Below are positions 58,464 through 64,000 of a stretch of DNA of 64,000 bases, piece after piece. The notes below the pieces were generated by a model. The model made no database searches. It saw nothing but the letters and a program-made list of their open reading frames with translations, and was not told the origin of the DNA. The translations under genes and the position numbers were made by a program. Source of the stretch: Micromonospora kangleipakensis (GTDB taxonomy: Bacteria; Actinomycetota; Actinomycetes; Mycobacteriales; Micromonosporaceae); NCBI RefSeq assembly GCF_004217615.1, contig NZ_SHLD01000001.1, forward strand, positions 5,766,001 through 5,830,000, in the 5' to 3' direction. Position 1 is the stretch's first letter. Each line of letters starts with the position of its first letter.

Positions 58464-58733
58464 ATGCCCGGTCCCCTCTGGGCGGTCATCGCCCTCCTCA
58501 CCGGCGCCCCGCTGGTCATGGTCGGCTGGACGCGGCGCGCTCGTCGCCGTCGCACACTCACCCGCGAGCAGAAACTGGCCGCGGCCAGGAGGGCGGCGCG
58601 GGGGCTGCGCCGCACCGCCCGCCGCGCCGGCCCCGGTCTCTCCGACACGGAGAGCGCCCGCCCCGCCGACAACTGGTCCAGTTTCATGGGCGGCCCGCCC
58701 GGCGACGTCGGCGGTGGTACCGGGTCGATCTGA
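58464..58733 (+). CDS. Small membrane-anchored basic protein
   Basis: 89 residues. The ATG at 58464 is 27 bases after the transglutaminase-like stop. One N-terminal membrane helix (PLWAVIALLTGAPLVMVGW), an Arg-rich stretch, and a short polar tail with NWSSFMGGPPGDVGGG. The family is not recognised. Probably the last gene of the envelope operon. Confidence 0.65.
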   Translation: MPGPLWAVIALLTGAPLVMVGWTRRARRRRTLTREQKLAAARRAARGLRRTARRAGPGLSDTESARPADNWSSFMGGPPGDVGGGTGSI

Positions 58734-58751
58734 CCGACGGGCGTGGACGGT

Positions 58752-59543
58752 TCAGCCGCGCAGCTTGCGGACCAGCTTGCGCAGGCCGGCCTGCCAGCCG
58801 TCCGGGTCCTCGGCGCGCCGCCGGGCGTAGTCGGCGACCTCCGGGTGGGGCAGGATCAGGAACCGCTCCTCGGCCAGCCCGGCGATGGTCGCGTCGGCGA
58901 CCTGGTCGGGGGTGAGCACCGCCCCGGAGGCGGCGATGACCCGGGCGCCGAGGTGACCGGCGGCGAGGCCGCCGGCGAGCATCGGGGTGTCCACGCCCTG
59001 CGGGCAGAGCGCGCTGACCCGGATGCCGGCGTCCCGGTAGGTGATGGCGAGCCATTCGGCGAAGCCGACCGCGGCGTGCTTGGTCGCGCTGTACGGGGCG
59101 TCGCCGACCGCGGTGAGCAGACCCGCCGCCGAGCAGGTGAGCAGCAGGTGCCCCGAGCCGCGGCGCAGCATCGCCGGGAGCACGGCCCGGGCGGTGTAGA
59201 CGTGGGCGAGGACGTTCACCCGCCAGGCCCGGTCCCAGTCGGCGTCGGGGGCCTCCACTCCCCCGCCGGTGGCCACGCCGGCGTTGGCGCAGAACAGGTC
59301 GATCCGCCCGTACCGCCGCTCGGTCTCCTCCACCAGCGCGCGGACCTGCTCCTCGTCGGTGACGTCCAGGCCGACGGCGTGCGCGACCGGGCCGATCTCC
59401 GCGGCGACCGCGCGGGCCGCGTCGGCGTCCAGGTCGGCGAGGACGACGGCGGCGGCGCCCTCGGCGACGAAGCGGCGGGCCAGCGCGGACCCGATGCCGC
59501 CGGCCCCGCCGGTGATCACGGCCACCCGATCGGTGAGGTTCAT
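58752..59543 (-). CDS. Short-chain dehydrogenase/reductase
   Basis: 263 residues. Motifs: TGGAGGIGSALARRF, Asp after beta-2 (LADLDAD, favours NAD), CANAGVATGG, LTCSAAGLLTAVGDAP with catalytic Ser, YSATK. The substrate is unknown. It lies one base downstream of the oxidoreductase gene's stop on the same strand, so the two are co-transcribed and may act in one pathway. The last ~40 residues (ILPHPEVADYARRRAEDPDG) are common in SDRs of actinomycete lipid or steroid metabolism. Confidence 0.85.
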   Translation of the reverse strand: MNLTDRVAVITGGAGGIGSALARRFVAEGAAAVVLADLDADAARAVAAEIGPVAHAVGLDVTDEEQVRALVEETERRYGRIDLFCANAGVATGGGVEAPDADWDRAWRVNVLAHVYTARAVLPAMLRRGSGHLLLTCSAAGLLTAVGDAPYSATKHAAVGFAEWLAITYRDAGIRVSALCPQGVDTPMLAGGLAAGHLGARVIAASGAVLTPDQVADATIAGLAEERFLILPHPEVADYARRRAEDPDGWQAGLRKLVRKLRG

Positions 59544-59544
59544 T

Positions 59545-60543
59545 TCAGCTCCGGTCCGCGTCGGTGACGCCCAGTCGGGGGATCAGTGTGGCCAGCGCCG
59601 CCGCGCCGCCGGCGGCCAGCTCCGGGGTGGGCAGCAGTCCCATCACCGGTACGTCCACCCCGGCGTCGGCGTAGTGGCGGACCTGCGCCGCGCAGTGCTC
59701 GGGCGAGCCGTGCAGCACCAGCGCGTCGACCACCTCGTCGGGCACGGCCGCCGCGGCGCCCCGCCGGTCCCCGGCCGCCCACGCCGCCCACATCGGACCG
59801 AGCGTCGCCTCCCGGCCGAGCCAGCGGTGGAAGGCGGCGTACGCGGGGACGGTGAGGTAGCCGGTGATCAGCCGGCGGCCCAGCGCGCGGGCGTGCGCGG
59901 CGTCCTCGGTGGGGCAGACGAAGATCCGGGCGACGACCTCGAAGCCCGGCCGGCGGTCGCCGAGTTCGGCGAGGGCCCGGGGCACGTCGTCGGCGGCGAG
60001 CCAGTTGAGGATCACCCCGTCGGCCTCGGCGGCGGCGAGGCGGAGCATGCCGGGGCGCAGCGCGGCCAGCAGCACCGGTGGCGGGACGGCCGGCGGGCGT
60101 TCCAGGGTGAACCGGCGGACGGTGAACGTGTCGTAGACCTCGTCGACGGTTTCCCCGCGCAGCGCGGCGCGGAGGAACCGCAGCACGTCCCGGGTCCGCC
60201 GGAACGGCTCGTCGAAGCGGACCGCGTTCCAGTCCCGCACCAGCACCGGCGAGGAGGCGCCGATGCCGAGGGCGAAGCGGCCGGGGGCGGTCTCGGCGAG
60301 GGCGGCTGCGGTCATCGCCAGCAGCCCGGGTCCCCGGGTGAAGACCGGGGTGATCGCGGTGCCGAGCCGCAGCCCCGGCTGCCAGGCCGCGGCGAGCGCC
60401 AGCGGGGTGAACGCGTCGGCGCCGGCCACCTCCGACGACCAGACGTCGGTGAAGCCGGCCTGGTCGAGGGCCGCGTAGACCGCGGCGTGGTCGGCGAGCG
60501 GGATGCCGCTCAGCGGCACCGTCATGCCCCATCGATTCGTCAC
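59545..60543 (-). CDS. LLM-class F420-dependent oxidoreductase
   Basis: About 332 residues. GTG at 60543 is taken as start; ATG at 60525 is also possible. Luciferase-like TIM barrel: WSSEVAGADAFTPLALAAAW, LGTAITPVFTRGPGLLAMTA, FALGIGASSPVLVRDWN, PPVLLAALRPGMLRLAAAEA, and DGVILNWL. Members use F420 or FMN to reduce or oxidise varied substrates; actinomycete members mostly use F420. Upstream of, and coupled to, the SDR gene. Confidence 0.87.
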   Translation of the reverse strand: MTNRWGMTVPLSGIPLADHAAVYAALDQAGFTDVWSSEVAGADAFTPLALAAAWQPGLRLGTAITPVFTRGPGLLAMTAAALAETAPGRFALGIGASSPVLVRDWNAVRFDEPFRRTRDVLRFLRAALRGETVDEVYDTFTVRRFTLERPPAVPPPVLLAALRPGMLRLAAAEADGVILNWLAADDVPRALAELGDRRPGFEVVARIFVCPTEDAAHARALGRRLITGYLTVPAYAAFHRWLGREATLGPMWAAWAAGDRRGAAAAVPDEVVDALVLHGSPEHCAAQVRHYADAGVDVPVMGLLPTPELAAGGAAALATLIPRLGVTDADRS

Positions 60544-60811
60544 CGGTCGATCGTGCCCGCTCGCCGTCGCCCCGAGCAAGATCCAGAACGGTCGTACCGG
60601 CGGGGATCCCGGCGATACCGGCGGTTACGCCCGGAAAGAGTGTTACGACTGCAACGTGGGGTGGAGCGACGGCGGGGAATGCCGACCATGACGGGCGAAG
60701 GTCCGAGCGGCCTGCTGCCGGCGAAGAACCCCGAGCGCGCGACTTCCTGGAACTCTCGTCCCGGCGCTTCCGCGGGACGCCGGCGCGGCGTCGCGGCGCT
60801 ACCATCCGCGG
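60544..60811. other. Divergent intergenic region
   Basis: 268 bases between divergent genes. No frame is credible. It should hold promoters in both directions; none is clear by eye. Confidence 0.4.
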
Positions 60812-61675
60812 GTGACCTTCTCGATCGTCGCCCGGTCCGCCGACGGCCGCCTGCACGGCGTCGCCGTGGCCAGCAAGTTCCTCGCCGCCGGCGCGCTGGT
60901 GCCGGCCGCCGAGGCGGAGGTGGGCGCCGTCGCCACCCAGGCGCACGTCAACCTCGCGTACCGGCCGCAGGGGTTGGCGCTGCTGCGCACCGGCGTGGCC
61001 GCCGCGGACGTGGTGGCCGGCCTGGTCGCCGCCGACCCGGGCCGGGACGACCGACAGCTCGGCGTGGTCGGGGCGACCGGCGACGGCGCGACCTGGACCG
61101 GGCCGCGCTGCCACCCGTGGGCCGGCGGCCAGGCCGGCGACGGCTGGGCCGCGCAGGGCAACATCCTCGCCGGGCCGCACGTCATCGACGCGGTCCGGGA
61201 CGCCTGGCTGGCCGGCACCGGCCTGCCGTTCCCGCAGCGGCTGCTCGCCGCGCTGCACGCCGGGGACCGGGCCGGCGGCGACCGGCGCGGCCGGCAGAGC
61301 GCCGGGCTGCTGGTGGTGGAGCGCCACGGCGGGTACGCCGGCACCGGCGACACCCTGGTCGACCTGCGGGTGGACGACCATCCCGACCCGGTGACCGAGC
61401 TGGGGCGGCTGCTCGACACGCACACCATGCTCTTCGGCAGGCCCGACCCGGCCACCCTGCGGGACCTGGCCGGGCCGCTCGCCGACGAGGTCGCCGGCCT
61501 GCTCGCGGCGGTCGGCCACCCGGTGGGCGCGGCAGGCCTGGACGACGCGCTCGCCTCCTGGGCCGGGGTGGAGAACCTCGAGGAGCGGCTGGTGCCCGGC
61601 CGGATCGACCCGATCGTCCTGGACCACCTGCGCCGCACCGCACCGCACGTCCCGGCCGCCCGCACCGGCGACTGA
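60812..61675 (+). CDS. DUF1028-family protein (Ntn-hydrolase-like)
   Basis: 287 residues from GTG. Starts TFSIVARSADGRLHGVAVAS, then AVATQAHVNLAYRPQGLALL, DRQLGVVGATGDGATWTGPR and WAAQGNILAGPHVIDAVRDA, which are the hallmarks of DUF1028. The fold resembles Ntn-hydrolases, but no activity is established. It stands alone, divergent from the oxidoreductase gene. Confidence 0.85.
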   Translation: MTFSIVARSADGRLHGVAVASKFLAAGALVPAAEAEVGAVATQAHVNLAYRPQGLALLRTGVAAADVVAGLVAADPGRDDRQLGVVGATGDGATWTGPRCHPWAGGQAGDGWAAQGNILAGPHVIDAVRDAWLAGTGLPFPQRLLAALHAGDRAGGDRRGRQSAGLLVVERHGGYAGTGDTLVDLRVDDHPDPVTELGRLLDTHTMLFGRPDPATLRDLAGPLADEVAGLLAAVGHPVGAAGLDDALASWAGVENLEERLVPGRIDPIVLDHLRRTAPHVPAARTGD

Positions 61676-61742
61676 CCCGGCCCGCCGGACCTCGCCAGGC
61701 CGGCGGCCCCGGAGTCGGTCACGACGCCGGACCGCGCCGGGG

Positions 61743-62414
61743 TCAGCCGCCGAAGGAGAGCCAGCGGAGGCCGGACTCGTCGACCAGCGTGCGCTCCCGG
61801 TCGGTCAGGTCGGACCGGCCGGTGGCCTTGCGGATCGTCGTCAGCGGGTCCCAGTCGAGCCCGGCCGGGACGGGCCGGCCACCGGTCAGCAGGTGGGCCA
61901 CCACCGCGGCGGCCGTCGGGGTCAGCCAGGGCCGCCGGTCCAGCGCCTCGGCCAGGTCCAGGCCGTGCACGCCGACCTCCACCACCCGGGTCCGCAGGAA
62001 CTCGGTGAGCGTCATCGCGTCGCCGTGCCGGGTGCGGACCAGCCGCCCCGCCGGCTGCGCGGCGACGGCCGCGTCGGTCGCCCGCCAGGCCCGCGCGAAG
62101 TCCGCCGCCACCTCCGGGACGCCGGCCAGTTCCCGCGCCTCGCGCCGGGCGCTGTCGATCCGGGCGCTGTCCACCTCGGGGGTGAACTTGGCGGCCCCGA
62201 AGTAGCCGGCGGCGTCCACCTCCGCCCGGTCCGGGGCGGGTGTGGCGAGCATGTCGACCAGCCGGCCGGCGCCGGTCCGGACGTGCGCGACGAGGTCCCG
62301 TACCCGCCAGGGCGGGCAGGGGGTCAGCCGGTCGAGGTCGGTGCCGGCCAGCCCGCGCAGCACCTCCTCCAGCCGCGCGCACTCGTCCCGGAACGCCGTC
62401 CGCACCCCGTCCAC
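61743..62414 (-). CDS. Maleylpyruvate isomerase-like (DinB-fold) protein
   Basis: 223 residues. GTG at 62414 has GGGGAGGA upstream; longer frames are spurious. Typical N-terminal pattern (LTPCPPWRVRDLVAHVRTGA with the metal-binding His) and the second metal region VVEVGVHGLDLAEAL. The family includes mycothiol-dependent maleylpyruvate isomerase and other mycothiol or thiol transferases of actinomycetes. The exact reaction is unknown. Divergent from the PEBP gene. Confidence 0.8.
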   Translation of the reverse strand: MDGVRTAFRDECARLEEVLRGLAGTDLDRLTPCPPWRVRDLVAHVRTGAGRLVDMLATPAPDRAEVDAAGYFGAAKFTPEVDSARIDSARREARELAGVPEVAADFARAWRATDAAVAAQPAGRLVRTRHGDAMTLTEFLRTRVVEVGVHGLDLAEALDRRPWLTPTAAAVVAHLLTGGRPVPAGLDWDPLTTIRKATGRSDLTDRERTLVDESGLRWLSFGG

Positions 62415-62522
62415 CCGTTCCTCCCCGACCTGCCGGTGACCCGTCGGCCCTACCGTGCCACGGCCGTTTCGCCGCCACCGGGCCGGGTACCCGCCGACGA
62501 CCGGACGAGAGGGGGCGCCGAG

Positions 62523-62978
62523 ATGGCCGGCATCATGCTGCGCAGCACCGCGTTCAATGACCACGACCAGCTACCGGGACGCTTCGCCCGGGAGGGCGAA
62601 AACGTCTCGCCACCGCTGGAGTGGTCCCAGGTTCCGGATGCGACCGAGGAGCTGGTCCTGATCGTCGAGGACCCGGACGCCGGGAAGGCTCCTTTCCTGC
62701 ACTGGCTGGTTACCGGGATCTCGCCCGGGTCCGGCGGGGTCGCCGAGGGCGCGGTGCCCGAAGGGGGCCGCGAGTGGCCCAACGGCTTCGGCACGGCCGG
62801 GTGGGGCGGCCCGCATCCACCGCTGCACGAGGACCCGCACCGGTACTTCTTCCGCCTCTACGCGCTGGAGCGACCGCTGGACCTGCCCGAGGCGCCCCAG
62901 GCGACCGACGTGCACCGCGCGCTCACCGACAAGGAGATCGCCAGCGGCACGATGGTCGGCACCTACTACCGCAGTTAG
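62523..62978 (+). CDS. YbhB/YbcL-type PEBP-family protein
   Basis: 151 residues, ATG preceded by GAGAGGGGG. Ligand-site motifs PPLEWSQVPDATEELVLIVE, DPDAGKAPFLHWLVTGI and GPHPPLHEDPHRYFFRLYAL are those of bacterial Raf-kinase-inhibitor-like proteins. The function in bacteria is unclear. Its end overlaps the end of the PAP2 gene by four bases on opposite strands. Confidence 0.9.
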   Translation: MAGIMLRSTAFNDHDQLPGRFAREGENVSPPLEWSQVPDATEELVLIVEDPDAGKAPFLHWLVTGISPGSGGVAEGAVPEGGREWPNGFGTAGWGGPHPPLHEDPHRYFFRLYALERPLDLPEAPQATDVHRALTDKEIASGTMVGTYYRS

Positions 62979-63862
62979 CCCTTGTAGCGGGGCACCAGGC
63001 GGTGCACCACCGCGAGGACCAGCGCGGCCACCATGGCCATCGTCCCGGCGATGCCGGCCGCGCTGCCCGTGTACGCGACGAAGAGCGGCCGGCGGCCGAG
63101 TTCGGCCGCCGGGACGTCGCGGAGGTCGAGCAGCCACGACAGGGCGAGCCCGCACCCGACGACCGCGAGCCCTCCGCTGATCCCGAGCACCGCGGCAGCG
63201 ACCCGGTGCGAGTCGGCCGACGACACCTGCGCCCGTTCCCGCTGGAAGAACAGCAGGACCAGGCCGGCCAGCGCGGCCCAGACCCCGACCACGAGGAACG
63301 CCGCCACGGCGTCGCTGGGCCGGTGCCAGCCGGCGGAGAGGGTGGCCACCCCCGCGGCGGCCGCGTAGCCGACGCCGAGGAACGCGCCGAGCACCCGGAC
63401 CTTGCGGGGCAGCACGAGGATCAGCGCCACCGCGACCGACGCCGCGATGGCGGTGTGTCCGCTGGGCATGCTGTTGCCGGCCGCCGCGCGCTCCGGGTCG
63501 ACGCCGAAGTCCGGCCGGGTGAGGACGTACTTGAGCAGCTGGGTGCTGACGTTCGCGCCGGCGATCAGCAGGGTGGCCGTGACCGCGAGGGCCTTGCGGC
63601 CCCGGATCAGCGCGATGAAGCCGATCACCGCGGTGGCCACCAGCAGGGACACCACCGACATGGCGTTGAGGATCCGGTCCACCGGCCCGTCGATCCGCTC
63701 CTGGCCGATCCGGTTGCCGGTGAGCGCCACCGTGTCGAGCCACTGGCCGACCTCGGTGTGCAGGGCGAAGCGCCACACCACGAGGAAGGCGGCCGCCTGC
63801 ACCAGGGCCAGCACGACCAACCAGACCGCCGTCCAACCCCTCGCCGTCTCCCGCACCCGCAC
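62975..63862 (-). CDS. PAP2-family membrane phosphatase
   Basis: 295 residues, about seven or eight membrane helices. The three phosphatase motifs are present: KYVLTRPDFG, NSMPSGHTAIA and SAGWHRPSDAVAAFLV. It should dephosphorylate lipid or prenyl phosphates on the outer side of the membrane; the substrate is unknown. It is the last gene in the window; ~140 bases beyond its start hold no visible gene. Confidence 0.88.
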   Translation of the reverse strand: MRVRETARGWTAVWLVVLALVQAAAFLVVWRFALHTEVGQWLDTVALTGNRIGQERIDGPVDRILNAMSVVSLLVATAVIGFIALIRGRKALAVTATLLIAGANVSTQLLKYVLTRPDFGVDPERAAAGNSMPSGHTAIAASVAVALILVLPRKVRVLGAFLGVGYAAAAGVATLSAGWHRPSDAVAAFLVVGVWAALAGLVLLFFQRERAQVSSADSHRVAAAVLGISGGLAVVGCGLALSWLLDLRDVPAAELGRRPLFVAYTGSAAGIAGTMAMVAALVLAVVHRLVPRYKG

Positions 63863-64000
63863 ACCGTAACGGCCGGCACGGGTCGGCGCGCGGCGAGACT
63901 GCGGCGTACCACGGCCGCCGTCCCGTAGTCCGGGCGCGGTGCCGCGGAAGACCGGGCGGTGCCCGCCGGAGCTGCGGCGTCCGAGCGGCGCCAGGGGTCG

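Noticed and set aside
59269..62205. 978-residue plus-strand open frame
   Set aside because: It crosses four well-supported genes on both strands and has no domain; a GC-driven shadow frame.

Overview
High-GC actinomycete chromosome: almost every codon ends in G or C, GTG and TTG starts are common, and Shine-Dalgarno sites are GGAGG-like. The sugar ABC transporter lacks its own ATPase, as is usual where a shared MsiK-type ATPase serves many importers. The MoxR-DUF58-transglutaminase cell-envelope operon and the accretion of recombinase elements at a tRNA-Leu gene fit Micromonosporaceae (Micromonospora or a relative). That family-level assignment is inference.

Layout. 0-10.3 kb is a recombination scar. 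It holds a frameshifted Mu-type transposase remnant fused to an Imm26-like start, an MFS exporter, a composite tyrosine-recombinase remnant, an intact tyrosine integrase with a coupled AbrB-like gene, small mobile-element genes, a NUDIX gene, an intact IS5-family element and a serine recombinase broken three ways. 10.4-26.7 kb is one sugar-utilisation regulon. A long, tightly overlapping minus-strand operon (epimerase-like protein, GH38 alpha-mannosidase, dehydrogenase, lactonase, mannonate dehydratase, FAH hydrolase, dehydrogenase) is joined by a secreted glycosidase, a LacI regulator and an ABC importer. Three copies of a GACAACGTT(A/G)TC operator sit in front of the three outward transcription units. 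26.7-32.8 kb is rich in insertion-sequence debris surrounding an AraC/phytanoyl-dioxygenase pair. 32.8-40.5 kb is a sensory cluster: PQQ-propeller lipoprotein, two histidine kinases (one lacking the usual phospho-acceptor His), one response regulator, an orphan TRAP-type binding lipoprotein and two nearly identical tandem lipoproteins. 41.4-44.7 kb is a decayed DISARM defence locus (DrmA tail, intact DrmB, frameshifted DrmC). 44.8-46.55 kb is the right border: a small GntR regulator, a tRNA-Val fragment, the tail of a second serine recombinase and an intact tRNA-Leu(GAG).

The tRNA-Leu 3' end recurs as a 16-bp core at about 6518 (one mismatch), 10168 and 46467. The last two copies lie inside the 3' tail of a serine-recombinase reading frame. 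This suggests two tandemly accreted elements, a 3.65-kb relic and a ~36-kb island carrying the sugar regulon, the sensory cluster and DISARM.

46.6-64 kb looks like stable chromosome. It holds a cell-envelope operon (TPR/Pro-rich/Fn3 membrane protein, propeller-Fn3 surface protein, MoxR ATPase, DUF58, transglutaminase-like membrane protein) split by a complete IS607-family element with serine recombinase and TnpB. Housekeeping-type genes follow: short-chain dehydrogenase, F420-type oxidoreductase, DUF1028, maleylpyruvate-isomerase-like protein, PEBP and PAP2 phosphatase.
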